NCBI GenBank assembly: GCA_003243275.1
Contig: QFQR01000011.1
Coordinates: forward strand, 1 to 42,335
Reading direction: 5' to 3'
Origin: Leifsonia xyli
GTDB lineage: Bacteria > Actinomycetota > Actinomycetes > Actinomycetales > Microbacteriaceae
DNA: 42,335 bases
Notes under the pieces: generated by a model
The model's input: the letters and a program-made list of their open reading frames with translations, nothing else
Told to the model about the DNA's origin: nothing
Databases searched by the model: none
Position numbers and translations under genes: made by a program
Shown: positions 17,011 to 26,197 of the stretch, one piece after another
Layout of the letters: each line of letters starts with the position of its first letter
Position numbering within the stretch: position 1 is the stretch's first letter

Positions 17011-17853
17011 TCAGAGGGTTCGCGACCGCTCGAGGGAGGCGCGGCCCACCTCAGCGGCTTGCTTGAGAAAGTCGGGGAACATGTCTCGGGTGACGCGGGT
17101 GACCTCGGCCGGGGCACGATCGGGCGTCCCGGCGTCGAACGGCGGCTCCGGCGAGTATTCCGCCATCAACTGCGTGATCTCGGCGTAGGTGCGGTCGCGC
17201 AGCTCGCCGACGATCTTCAGGCCGAGGTCGATGCCCGCCGTCACCCCGCCGCCCGTCATCCGGTTGCGATCCACGACGGTACGGCCGGCCCTGTGTTTCG
17301 CCCCGAAGATCGGCAGCAGCGAGATGGTCGCCCAATGGGACGTCGCCTCGTAGCCGTCGAGCAGGCCGGCGGCGCCGAGCAGCAGCGAACCCGTGCAGAC
17401 CGAGGTGACGTACCTCGCCCGCGAGCCGCGGTCCTTCAGGAAGCGCAGCGTCGCGTCGTCCTTCATCGCCTCGATGGTCCCGAAATCCCCGCCGGGGACG
17501 CACAGGACGTCGAGGTCCTTCGGGCAGGTCTCGAACGTCGCCGTCGGGATGAAGGTCAGCTCGCCGTTGGCTTTGACCGGGTCCATCGACTTCGCGACCA
17601 CGTGCACGGTCGCGCCCATCAAGCCCGACAGCATCTGGTGCGGGCCGACCATGTCGAGCGCGGCCATCCCCGGATAGATCAGGAACGCGATCTGCTCCTT
17701 GCCCATCCAGCCCTCGGGCATCTCTCCCTTCGGCATGTCGCCTGCGGCCGCCGCTGGCGCCTTGGCCGTTTCCTCCGTGGCCCGGGCCGCGATCGTGCTG
17801 GCCAGAACGGTCGCGGCGGTGGCGACCGCGAAGTCTCGTCGAGATACGCTCAT
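17011..17853 (-). CDS. Tat-exported DJ-1/PfpI protein resembling isocyanide (isonitrile) hydratase
   Basis: 280 residues from the ATG at 17853 with a good site (GAGGAGAGAGCG). The N-terminus is a twin-arginine signal, SRRDFAVATAATVLAS, followed by a linker rich in Ala, Met and Gly (about 28-50). The DJ-1/PfpI domain (52-265) closely resembles Pseudomonas isocyanide hydratase: D67 in ALDMVGPH, nucleophile C153 and T154 in RYVTSVCTGSLLLGAAGLL, then ATSHWA, TGGGVTAGID and PPFDAGTPDRAP. The D, C and T equivalents are the catalytic residues of that enzyme, which turns isonitriles into N-formamides. Known isocyanide hydratases are cytosolic; export to the periplasm is unusual. It lies 10 bases after a TonB receptor gene and before copper chaperones. 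Activity on isonitriles is inferred. Confidence 0.85.
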   Translation of the reverse strand: MSVSRRDFAVATAATVLASTIAARATEETAKAPAAAAGDMPKGEMPEGWMGKEQIAFLIYPGMAALDMVGPHQMLSGLMGATVHVVAKSMDPVKANGELTFIPTATFETCPKDLDVLCVPGGDFGTIEAMKDDATLRFLKDRGSRARYVTSVCTGSLLLGAAGLLDGYEATSHWATISLLPIFGAKHRAGRTVVDRNRMTGGGVTAGIDLGLKIVGELRDRTYAEITQLMAEYSPEPPFDAGTPDRAPAEVTRVTRDMFPDFLKQAAEVGRASLERSRTL

Positions 17854-17863
17854 CGCTCTCTCC

Positions 17864-20056
17864 TCACTTGAACAGGTAGCTGACTTCGGCGACGAAGGTT
17901 CGCGACGCGCCGGGCGCGACCTGACCGCCGAGCCAGGCGAACGGCGTGTAGTATTTCTTGTCGGTGATGTTCTTAACCGACAGGGCCGCGCGCCAGTTGT
18001 CGCGCTCGTAGCCAATCTTGCCGTCGAGCGTATGGTAGCCCTTGGTCCTGTACTGGTTCTCGGCGTCGACGAACTGCCCTGACGCCATGTAGACGCCGCC
18101 GCCAACGCTGAAGCCTTTCAGCCGGTCGTCGGAGAAGGCGTAGTTCGCCCAAAGCCGTCCGGAGTGCTTCGGCACGCCCAAAAGCTGGTTGCCCTTCGGA
18201 ACGACGCCGTTGCCGCCCTGGAACCGCTGGTCGTAGGTCGCGTCGGCGTAGCCGTAGTTGGCGAGGAAGCTCCACTCGCGCGTCGGCTGCCAGATCACGT
18301 CGGCGTCGAAGCCCCTGGATCTCTGCTTCGAGAGACCTGCCTGACCGATCCCGGTCTGCACCGGAACGTTGTCCCGACGGATGTCGAACACCGCGAGCGT
18401 GCCCGTTAGCGTGTCGTCGAAGTTGAATTTCAGTCCGGCTTCGGCCTGCTCGGACAACTCGGGCACAGGATTGGCGATGGCGCTGTAGAACCCCGCCCAG
18501 CGCATGCCTTGGCTATAGCTGGCGTAGGCGGACAGCCAGGGCGTCAGGTCCACGAGGACGCCGGCGCGCGGCAGCAGCTTGGTCTTCTCGGTCTTGAATG
18601 TCGGCGCTCCGGGAAGCGCGGCCTCCTTGTAGTCGATGTCGATGTTGGCGAGCCGCAGGCCGCCAAGCAGATGCACCCGGTCAAACACGGTCGACTGGAT
18701 CTGCGTGTAGGCGCCGGCCGTGGCGTAAGTGTTGCGGTAGTTGAAGAAGAACATGCCGGTCGACGGATCGGGCTTTTCGAACGGCATTGAGTAGGACATG
18801 TCGTCCAAATTGACCGTTCCGAAATCGGCGCCGCCGAGCATGTATCCGGCGTCTTTAGTTCGGCTGTAGTCCGCGCCGAAGAGGACGACGTTCTCCGTCT
18901 GGCCGATGTCGAACTCCGCCTTCACGGTCGGATTGATCGTGAAGGCCTTTTGCTTCTGGAATAGCCGAAGGTTCTGCGTGTTCCAGGTCGAGACCCCATC
19001 GGCCGGGATCGCGCCGTAGGCGTCGCCACCGTAAAGGATCTGTGAAAGTTGGTCGAATTGGGACTCGCTGTAACGTCCCTTCAGGTTGAGCGACCAGACG
19101 TCGTTGAACGCATGGTCGAGCGTCACCGTGACGCCGGCGTTCCGCGAATAGCTGTCCGGCGTGTTGTCGGGCCCGATGAATGCGTGGCGCGAAACGTTGA
19201 ATCCGCCGCCGATCACCCCGAACGGCAGACCCTGATAGGCCTTCTGCTCGTGGCGGTTCACGAAACCCTGGATGGTGAGGGTCGTATCCTCCTTGTTCGT
19301 AAGCGTCACGGTCGGGTTGAGGCTGTAGCGCTTGGGATCCACCCGATCGAGATCGCTGCCGCCCTTGCTGAATTCCCCGGTGAACCGGAACAGAGCCGTC
19401 CCTTCCTTGGTGAGCGGCGCGTTCACGTCGAGCCAGGGATTCCAGTAGCCGTGGTTGCCGACCCGAATCCCAGTCTCCGCGAAGGCCGCGTCCTCCGGCA
19501 GCTTCGAGATGACGTTGAGCACGCCGCCGAGCGGCGCGCCGAAGCCGCCGCCGAACACGATTGCGCCCGGGCCCTTCGGGATCTCGATGCGCTCGACATT
19601 GACGAGCCCGTCGCGGTCGCCGGCGTCGTAAGGCACGACTATGCCGTCCCGCCACTGCTCGGCTGGAAAGCCGCGGATCCTGAGCGGAGCGAAGTCCGTG
19701 TTGGCGATGCCGGCCGGGTTTGCCGGCTGGACGTTGCTGACGTTGCGCGTGGCTTCGCTGATGGTCGTCGTCGACTGCTGCTCGAGAAGCTGGCGCGGGA
19801 TCACCTGGATCGTCTGAGGCGTCTTCTCGATCGGCGTGTCGGTGCGCGTCGACGAACTCGCCGTCAGCGCGCGGATGCCTTGCACGGGACCCGCGGTCGT
19901 GTTCCTGACGCCGTCAGCGCGGCCTTCGACCGTGATCGGGTCGAGCGTGGTGGGTTCTTCCGCGGATTGCGCGAACGCCGCACATGGGGACAGGAGAAGC
20001 GCGGTGGACGCCATAAGACGCAGAGCGCGGCCGCGTCGGCTGATGGACTTCGTCAT
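17864..20056 (-). CDS. TonB-dependent siderophore-type receptor
   Basis: 730 residues from the ATG at 20056, which follows the previous receptor stop by five bases. Signal peptide 1-29 (ends PCAAFAQ), TonB-box-like TTLDPITVEGRADG, a plug domain (about 60-170; IEKTPQTIQVIPRQLLEQQ, LRIRGF, ERIEIPKGPGAIVFGGG) and a 22-strand barrel ending FVAEVSYLFK. The plug is of the FpvA/FhuE siderophore-receptor kind and differs from the two upstream receptors. In this operon it could carry a metal chelate such as a copper complex instead of ferric siderophore (inference). No TonB, ExbB or ExbD gene is nearby. Confidence 0.88.
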   Translation of the reverse strand: MTKSISRRGRALRLMASTALLLSPCAAFAQSAEEPTTLDPITVEGRADGVRNTTAGPVQGIRALTASSSTRTDTPIEKTPQTIQVIPRQLLEQQSTTTISEATRNVSNVQPANPAGIANTDFAPLRIRGFPAEQWRDGIVVPYDAGDRDGLVNVERIEIPKGPGAIVFGGGFGAPLGGVLNVISKLPEDAAFAETGIRVGNHGYWNPWLDVNAPLTKEGTALFRFTGEFSKGGSDLDRVDPKRYSLNPTVTLTNKEDTTLTIQGFVNRHEQKAYQGLPFGVIGGGFNVSRHAFIGPDNTPDSYSRNAGVTVTLDHAFNDVWSLNLKGRYSESQFDQLSQILYGGDAYGAIPADGVSTWNTQNLRLFQKQKAFTINPTVKAEFDIGQTENVVLFGADYSRTKDAGYMLGGADFGTVNLDDMSYSMPFEKPDPSTGMFFFNYRNTYATAGAYTQIQSTVFDRVHLLGGLRLANIDIDYKEAALPGAPTFKTEKTKLLPRAGVLVDLTPWLSAYASYSQGMRWAGFYSAIANPVPELSEQAEAGLKFNFDDTLTGTLAVFDIRRDNVPVQTGIGQAGLSKQRSRGFDADVIWQPTREWSFLANYGYADATYDQRFQGGNGVVPKGNQLLGVPKHSGRLWANYAFSDDRLKGFSVGGGVYMASGQFVDAENQYRTKGYHTLDGKIGYERDNWRAALSVKNITDKKYYTPFAWLGGQVAPGASRTFVAEVSYLFK

Positions 20057-20061
20057 CGCTC

Positions 20062-22236
20062 TCACCACCGGTACTTCATGCCCGCGTAGACGGCGCGGCC
20101 GTCCCCGGGCTGGTAGAGCAGCGACGCGGGCGTCGCGCGGTCGATGATGCTGACGCTCGAGACGTATTTCTCATTGGTCAGGTTGCGGGCCTCGACATAG
20201 GCCGAGAACTGGCCGCCCGCGTCGTAGCCGACCTTCGCGCCGAGCAGCGCGTAGGCCTTGGTCTTCTGGCTGTTGGCGCTGTCGACGAAGTAGGCCTGCG
20301 GGACCCACTCGACGTTCGGCCCGGCGTAGAAGCCGAACGGGTGCTTGTAGAGCAGCTCGGCGCGGACGAAGTGCTTGGGCGCGCCCGGCAGGCGGTTGCC
20401 GTCGGTGTCCTCGAGCGTCGGCCCGTCGCCGATCGTGTTGCCCTTGGTGAAGCGGAAGTCGCTGAACGTGTAGGCCACGTTCAGCCACAGAGCGTCGGAC
20501 CCGCCTGCGGGCGCGTCGCCCTTGGTGACGAGACCGCCGTCGGTTCCGCCGACGAACAGCCCCTTCAGGATCGCGGCGCCGAAGGCGAGCTCGACGCCCT
20601 GATGCCTCGTCCTGTCTGCGTTGACGACCGAGCACTCGCCGAACGACTGCTGGAGGCACTGGAGCTCGTTTCGGATGTCCATCCGGTAGACCGCGGCCTC
20701 CCAGGTGAAGTCGTCGCGGCGGCCGCGCGTGCCGATCTCGTAGGACCAGGCCTTCTGCGCCTTGGCGAGCGTTCCCGAGGCGAGCAGGTTCTCGCCGTAG
20801 CTCGGCACCTCGACGGCGCGGGACACGTTGGCGAAGGCCTGCCAGGTCGGATCGATGTCCCAGATCAGTCCGAGCTTTGGGCTGGCGAGCGAGAAGTCGA
20901 CGTCGGCGTCGAGGTCGCTGCCGTCGGGAGCGCCGAACAGGTTGAAATGTCCCTTCTGCTTCCGCTCGGCGTAGAGGTACTGGAGGCCCGTGACGATCCC
21001 CACCTGGGGCAGGACGTAGAAGGTGTTCTCGGCGTAGAGCGACAGGTTCTTAGCGGTCTGGTCGACGTCCGAGATCCGGTCTCCCTTGCGGCCGCCGACG
21101 TTGAAGAAGTTGGTCTGGTCGATCTCACCGTTGAGGAGGTTCGCGCCGACCACGAGGCGGTTGGCGTGGCCCGCGATTTCGCGCTCGTCGGTCGCGCGGA
21201 CGAAACCGCCGTAGTTTAGCGAGTCGATGTCGAGGTACTGGAAGATCGGGTGGTCGACCTTGCGGTCGAACACGAACGCCCCGACGTCGACGGTCGTCGT
21301 TTCGCCGAACCTGATCGTGGTCTTGTTCGCGATGCGCGCGTGGTCGACGTTGCGCTCCCAGTCGTCGGCGACGTGCACGGGGTTCGCGGTCCGGGGACGG
21401 TGGAGCGCGGTCTCGCGCGTGACCTCGCCTGGCATGTTCTGGCGGGTCCTCGCCGCGTCGATGTAGAAACGTGTCTCGACATTTTCCGAGAGCTGGTAGC
21501 CGATGTTGCCTGACATCCGCGCAGAGTTGCCGCTCGAGTGGTCTCGGAAGCCGTCGAAGCGCTGCCAGGCGCCCGTGATGAAGTAGTCGGCATTGCCGTG
21601 GACGCCGCTGGAGCTCGCCTGCGTGCGGACGTGGCCAAAGCTGCCGACGTCGACGGCGACCTGCGCGACGCTGGCGTCCGGATCGCGGCCCGTCGGCGTC
21701 ACGAAGTTGACCGCGCCGCCGAGCGAGTTCGCGCCGTAGCGGAGCGCGTTCGCCCCCTTGTAAACCTCGATCAGGCGGTAGGCGCTCGGGTCGATGACGG
21801 CGAAGTCGCCATAGCCGTCCGCGGTGTTGATTGGCACGCCGTCCTGGTAGAGCTGGACTGACCGGAGGCCGAAGTTGCGCGACAGGCCCGATCCGCGGAT
21901 CGACAGGCGGACGTCGCTCGCCGCGCCCCAGCGCGCCTGTGTGAAGACGCCCGGCGTGTAGTCGAGCGCCTCTTTCACCGTGAGCGCGGGCGTGGTGCGC
22001 TTGTAGCCGTCCGCGTCGATGACGGAGACGGCGCCCGGCGTCTTGGCAAGGTCTTCGCGGGTCTGCTCAAGAGACGGCGCCGTCAGGGTTCCGCCAGAGC
22101 CACGGCCTTCGACCGTGATGGGGTCGAGCGTCGTGGCCACGTCCTGCGAGAAAGCCGAACAGGGCAGGAGCAGCAGCGCCGTCGAAGCGGCGAGACCGAC
22201 GCGTAAGGGGCTGATGGTGACAGGATTTTTCGACAT
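20062..22236 (-). CDS. TonB-dependent receptor, second of a tandem pair
   Basis: 724 residues from the ATG at 22236; upstream frame belongs to the previous gene. Signal peptide to about 31 (PCSAFSQ), then TTLDPITVEGRGSGG, plug with KTPGAVSVIDADGYKRTTPA, DVRLSIRGSGLSRNFGLRSV and ANALRYGANSLGGAVNFV, and a barrel ending VYAGMKYRW. It is very similar in sequence throughout to the next receptor (22242-24371), so the two arose by duplication. Two cysteines in LQCLQQSFGECSV lie in an extracellular loop and are also present in the paralogue. Such receptors import metal chelates using TonB energy. Substrate unknown; the operon suggests copper complexes. Confidence 0.88.
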   Translation of the reverse strand: MSKNPVTISPLRVGLAASTALLLLPCSAFSQDVATTLDPITVEGRGSGGTLTAPSLEQTREDLAKTPGAVSVIDADGYKRTTPALTVKEALDYTPGVFTQARWGAASDVRLSIRGSGLSRNFGLRSVQLYQDGVPINTADGYGDFAVIDPSAYRLIEVYKGANALRYGANSLGGAVNFVTPTGRDPDASVAQVAVDVGSFGHVRTQASSSGVHGNADYFITGAWQRFDGFRDHSSGNSARMSGNIGYQLSENVETRFYIDAARTRQNMPGEVTRETALHRPRTANPVHVADDWERNVDHARIANKTTIRFGETTTVDVGAFVFDRKVDHPIFQYLDIDSLNYGGFVRATDEREIAGHANRLVVGANLLNGEIDQTNFFNVGGRKGDRISDVDQTAKNLSLYAENTFYVLPQVGIVTGLQYLYAERKQKGHFNLFGAPDGSDLDADVDFSLASPKLGLIWDIDPTWQAFANVSRAVEVPSYGENLLASGTLAKAQKAWSYEIGTRGRRDDFTWEAAVYRMDIRNELQCLQQSFGECSVVNADRTRHQGVELAFGAAILKGLFVGGTDGGLVTKGDAPAGGSDALWLNVAYTFSDFRFTKGNTIGDGPTLEDTDGNRLPGAPKHFVRAELLYKHPFGFYAGPNVEWVPQAYFVDSANSQKTKAYALLGAKVGYDAGGQFSAYVEARNLTNEKYVSSVSIIDRATPASLLYQPGDGRAVYAGMKYRW

Positions 22237-22241
22237 GCCGA

Positions 22242-24371
22242 TCACCACCGATACTTCACGCCGGCGTAGACGCCCCGGCCGGAGCCAGGCTCGTAAAGCG
22301 GCAGGTTCAGGCTGCCGCCCGTCACCGGATCGCTCGCTCGATCGATGATGCTGGCGCTGGAGATGTACTTCTCGTCGGTGAGGTTGCGGGCCTCGACATA
22401 GGCCGAGAAAGCACCTCCGGCGTCGTAGCCGACCTTGGCGCCGAGCAGCGCGTAGGCCTTGGTCTTTTCGGTGTTGGCGCTGTCGACGTAGTAGGCCTGC
22501 GGGACCCATTCGAGGTTCGGTCCGGCATAGAAGCCAAGCGGATGCTTGTAGAGCAGCTCCGCGCGGACGTAGTGGCGCGGCGCGCCCGGCAGCTTGTTGT
22601 TTCCGAACGCGTCGTCGTCGTCGAAGCGGAAGTCGTTGAACGTGTAGGCGACGTTCAGCCAGACCCGGTCGGCGCTTTCGTCCCCGACGCCGTCCTTGGT
22701 GACGAGGCCGCTCCCGCCGCCGACGAACAGCCCCTTCAGGATCGCGACGCCGAAGCCGAGCTCGACGCCTTGGTGGACCGTCTTGTCGGCGTTTACGACC
22801 GTGCAGTTGCCGAAGGCCGAGAACAGGCACTGCAACTCGTTGTCGATCTCCATGCGATAGACGGCGGCGTCCCACACGAAGTCGTCACGGCGACCGCGCG
22901 TGCCGAGCTCGTAGGTCCAGGCCTTCTGGGCTTTGGCCAGCGTGTTGGTCGCGAAGTTGTTCTCGCCGTAGCTCGGGACTTCGACCGAGCGCGAGATGTT
23001 GGCGAAGGCTTGCCAAGTCGGGTCGATGTCCCACAGCACGCCGAACTTCGGGCTCGCGAGCGAGAAGGACTTCGATCCCGTGGCGTCGCCGTCGGCCAGG
23101 AAATGGTCGTCCTGCGAGCGGCGGGCGTAGAGATACTGAAGGCCCGCCACGAGCCCGACCTTCGAGACCACGTAAAACGTGTTCTCGGCATAAGCTGAGA
23201 CGTTGCGGGATTTCTGGTCGGCGTCGAACGTCTTCGCGCCCTTGTCGCCCGCGACGTTGACGTACTGCTTGGCGTCGGTGTCTCCGTTGTGGAGCGTGAC
23301 GCCGACCACCAGCCGGTTTGCATGACCCGCGATCTCGCGTTCGTCGGTGGCCCGGGCGAAGGCGCCGTAGTCCACATATTTGTAGTCGAGCCACTGGAAG
23401 ATCGGATGGCGAAGGTGGCGGTCCACCACAAAGGCCCCGACATCGATCGACGTCGTATCCGCGAGGCGGAACGTCGTCTTGTTAGCGAAGCGGAGCGTGT
23501 TGATGTTCCGCTCCCAGTCGCCGGCGACGTTATTCGGCGCGGCGTCCTTGGGATCGTGCAGGGCTGAGCGGCGCGTCACGCCGCCGGGGATGTTCTGGTC
23601 GACGTCGTTGGCGTTGAGATAGAAGCGCGTCTCGACGTTCTCGGAGAATTGGTAGCCGACGTTGCCCGAGAAGCGCGCCGACTGGCCGCTCGAATGGTCT
23701 CGGAAGCCGTCGAACTGCTGCCAGGCCCCGGTGACGAAATAGTCGGTCTTGCCGTGAACGCCGCCCGAGCTCGCCTGCAGGCGGTAGAAGCCGAACGACC
23801 CGACGTCGATCCCGCCCTGGGCGATGCTGGCGTCGATGTCGCGGCCGGTTGGCGTCACGAAGTTGATCGCCCCGCCGAGCGCGTTCGCGCCGAACCGCAA
23901 CGCGTTGGCGCCCTTGTAGACTTCGATCAGGCGATAGGCTGACGGGTCGACCTCCTGGAAGTCGCCGTAGCCGTCCGCGGTGCTGATCGGGATTCCGTCC
24001 ATGTAGAGCTGGACGGAGCGCAGGTGGAAGTTCCGCGACAGCCCTGAACCGCGAATCGAAAGCCGCGTGTCGTCGCCCCATTTCGGCTGCGCAAACACGC
24101 CGGGCGTATAGTCGAGCGCGTCCTTGATGGTGAGCGCCGGGGTCGAGCGCTTGTAGCTGTCGGCGTCGATGACCGAGACGGCGCCGGGGGTCTTCGCGAG
24201 TTCCTGCCGGGTCTGCTCGAGCGCAGGTGCAGTCAGCGATCCGCCGGAGCCGCGGCCCTCGACAGTGATTGGATCGAGAGTCGTGGCGGCGTCGGCCGTC
24301 TGGGCGCGTGAAGGCGTGACGGCGGTCGCGCAGGAGAGCGCGACGCCCGTCAGGAGAGCGTATTTCAGCAT
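22242..24371 (-). CDS. TonB-dependent receptor, first of a tandem pair
   Basis: 709 residues. Signal peptide to about 23 (TPSRAQ), TTLDPITVEGRGSGGSL, plug with KTPGAVSVIDADSYKRSTPA and RLSIRGSGLSRNFHLRSV, and a barrel ending VYAGVKYRW. Closely related to the next receptor downstream; differences concentrate in loop regions such as the one after FTPTGRD-like plug end and the loops around LQCLFSAFGNCTV, which suggests related but not identical ligands (inference). It starts 139 bases after the DUF2946 gene stop and ends five bases before the next receptor start. Receptors of this kind import siderophore-like chelates across the outer membrane. Confidence 0.88.
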   Translation of the reverse strand: MLKYALLTGVALSCATAVTPSRAQTADAATTLDPITVEGRGSGGSLTAPALEQTRQELAKTPGAVSVIDADSYKRSTPALTIKDALDYTPGVFAQPKWGDDTRLSIRGSGLSRNFHLRSVQLYMDGIPISTADGYGDFQEVDPSAYRLIEVYKGANALRFGANALGGAINFVTPTGRDIDASIAQGGIDVGSFGFYRLQASSGGVHGKTDYFVTGAWQQFDGFRDHSSGQSARFSGNVGYQFSENVETRFYLNANDVDQNIPGGVTRRSALHDPKDAAPNNVAGDWERNINTLRFANKTTFRLADTTSIDVGAFVVDRHLRHPIFQWLDYKYVDYGAFARATDEREIAGHANRLVVGVTLHNGDTDAKQYVNVAGDKGAKTFDADQKSRNVSAYAENTFYVVSKVGLVAGLQYLYARRSQDDHFLADGDATGSKSFSLASPKFGVLWDIDPTWQAFANISRSVEVPSYGENNFATNTLAKAQKAWTYELGTRGRRDDFVWDAAVYRMEIDNELQCLFSAFGNCTVVNADKTVHQGVELGFGVAILKGLFVGGGSGLVTKDGVGDESADRVWLNVAYTFNDFRFDDDDAFGNNKLPGAPRHYVRAELLYKHPLGFYAGPNLEWVPQAYYVDSANTEKTKAYALLGAKVGYDAGGAFSAYVEARNLTDEKYISSASIIDRASDPVTGGSLNLPLYEPGSGRGVYAGVKYRW

Positions 24372-24510
24372 GATGAGGTCTGTCGTCGGGCCGGCGGCGG
24401 CGTGGCCGTGAGCGCGCGGCGATCTTCGGATAAGCGGCGGCGATGCGTCGGACTATCGCTCCGCCCCGCGGCGGACGCGCGTCCTCAGGCGCCGCTGACC
24501 GCGGCTGCCC

Positions 24511-24909
24511 TCAAGCCGCTGACGGTGGTCCGCGCAGTCCTGGTCCGTGCGCCTTCAGCGGGCCCGAACGCGTCGCGCCATGCGCCGAGAAGAGCTCGTA
24601 CGCCTGCTCGGCCGGATATGTCAGATCGCTTTCGGGAGACGCAGGTCCTTCGAGGGCATGGGCGCCGACAAGGCACCCAGCCCCGCAGCAGCTAAACGGG
24701 ACGTGTTGCTGGCCACCGTCGTCCGCCGGCCCTTGCGATCCCGCGTTGAGGCAGATGACAGCGGTCGCGAAGTCGTCCGGAGACTGCATCTGCTGCATGG
24801 CGACGCCAGCGAGCGCCGCCTGAAGGACAAGCAAATACGCCGCGACGAACGCCAGAGCGTGCCGCCAGATCGATTTTGAGTCGGTGCGCCTGCTGTTCCC
24901 CACGGCCAT
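24511..24909 (-). CDS. DUF2946-like copper-associated small protein
   Basis: 132 residues. One N-terminal membrane or signal helix (about 17-38, ALAFVAAYLLVLQAALAGVA) is followed by a soluble part with a cysteine-rich segment, HVPFSCCGAGCLVGAH. This layout fits DUF2946, a family often found beside copper receptors and transporters; its function is not known. The Cys and His residues could bind metal (inference). It is the first gene of the minus-strand copper operon, so the promoter is likely between 24910 and 25100. I see no clear repressor site there. Confidence 0.65.
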   Translation of the reverse strand: MAVGNSRRTDSKSIWRHALAFVAAYLLVLQAALAGVAMQQMQSPDDFATAVICLNAGSQGPADDGGQQHVPFSCCGAGCLVGAHALEGPASPESDLTYPAEQAYELFSAHGATRSGPLKAHGPGLRGPPSAA

Positions 24910-25174
24910 GCCATACCATGGCAGGATTGCGTCCGGCCTGCGACCTAATTGCGCTTCGTTATAACACGCGGCCTATGTCGGGCATGGTTGTCGAAGCGTC
25001 CTATGCGCTTGGGACCAGCGAAACGCCGGGCGTTAGAGATGGGTCGGCGCAGCAAGGCGTTGGTCATCGGTGCTCGACCTCTGCCCGTGCAAGCACCTAG
25101 CTGGGCTCGCGAGCGCGCGGTCAATTTAAGGCGGGATCACATCGACGGGACGAGGCGCGACATCTTACGGTCTT

Positions 25175-25957
25175 TCAGTTCAGGCTCTTGCCGATGTCAC
25201 CTTCAAGAAGGTGCTGAAAGGGTCGCGGGTCCAGCTTGCCCGGCGGCGCGAAGGGGTTCGAGAACGCGTAAATGAAGAACAGGATCACGCCCGAGTAGAA
25301 CCCGAACACCGAGAGCAGGGCGATGTGGCTGCGGGTCGGGCGGTAGACGTAGAATGGGACAGCCACCAGCGCGAGACCGATCAGCGCTGGGGCCCAGAAG
25401 ATCCCGCTGAAGCCGCTCGAGGCGGTCGCTCCGCGCATCGAATGCGCCTTGGCGATCGCCGCCATGCGATCGCGCATCCGCGCGCTCAGCGTCCGTTGAC
25501 GGTCGTTGGTCGGAGCCAGATCGAGCACGCGCTCGTTGACGTCCTCCCAGGCGCGCCACGCGTCCGGCGAGAGGCCCTCTCTCCGCCCAAGCATGTCCCA
25601 TTCGAGCCGCACGACAGCGTCGAGATAACGCGCAAGCCCCCGCTGAATGTCGGTCGCGGCGTCGCCGCCATAGCGCCGGGCGTCGTTGTAGACGTCGGCG
25701 ACGGCGACCGATTCATCCACGATCACGCCGCGCACGTCCTTGTAGTCGCCAAGCTCCTGCGCATAGACAAGCGCCAGGATCAGCCCGTGCAACGTCACGA
25801 TCCGGCTGCCGACGGCCACCGCGACGTCATGCGTGCGATCTCGCTCTTCTCCGAAGGTGAGGAAATAACGGGCGAGAAAATAGGAGCCAAGGACGAGCGC
25901 GACGGCTCCGCTGGCGAACAGCAAACCCAGTAAAGCGGAGTGTGCAAAATCGATCAT
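25175..25957 (-). CDS. DUF4239-like membrane protein
   Basis: 260 residues with membrane helices at about 8-32, 50-66, 188-207 and 215-235. The helix pairs flank a soluble helical part containing many charged residues (about 75-175). This fits the DUF4239 (bestrophin-like) family, of unknown function; some relatives look channel-like. It lies alone between the copper operon and the LysR gene, 265 bases upstream of DUF2946 on the same strand, so it is probably a separate unit. Confidence 0.7.
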   Translation of the reverse strand: MIDFAHSALLGLLFASGAVALVLGSYFLARYFLTFGEERDRTHDVAVAVGSRIVTLHGLILALVYAQELGDYKDVRGVIVDESVAVADVYNDARRYGGDAATDIQRGLARYLDAVVRLEWDMLGRREGLSPDAWRAWEDVNERVLDLAPTNDRQRTLSARMRDRMAAIAKAHSMRGATASSGFSGIFWAPALIGLALVAVPFYVYRPTRSHIALLSVFGFYSGVILFFIYAFSNPFAPPGKLDPRPFQHLLEGDIGKSLN

Positions 25958-26171
25958 CGAACCTTACCAATACCCCTGAACGGAGTTGATCGCACAGTCC
26001 TGCAAGCACGCGATCTGAATGCTAGGGACACCATTTGTGTCGGCCTATCAAAGCTAACGCCTTTGATGCTGGCGGTCCGGCTCTGGATCAAGCGATCGCC
26101 TCCGCTTTCCGCGAGCTGACCAACCGAGCTGCGATGCCGACCCCGACCTCCGCTTTGGGCATCGCTGACAA

Positions 26172-26190
26172 CTACTGCTCTTGGCGCGGG
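26172..26190 (+). repeat. Copy of dispersed intergenic repeat
   Basis: CTACTGCTCTTGGCGCGGG shares CTGCTCTTGGCGCG with four other intergenic copies at 31505, 34756, 38534 and 38559. It lies in the space between the DUF4239 and LysR genes. Confidence 0.5.
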
Positions 26191-26197
26191 CGAGCTG

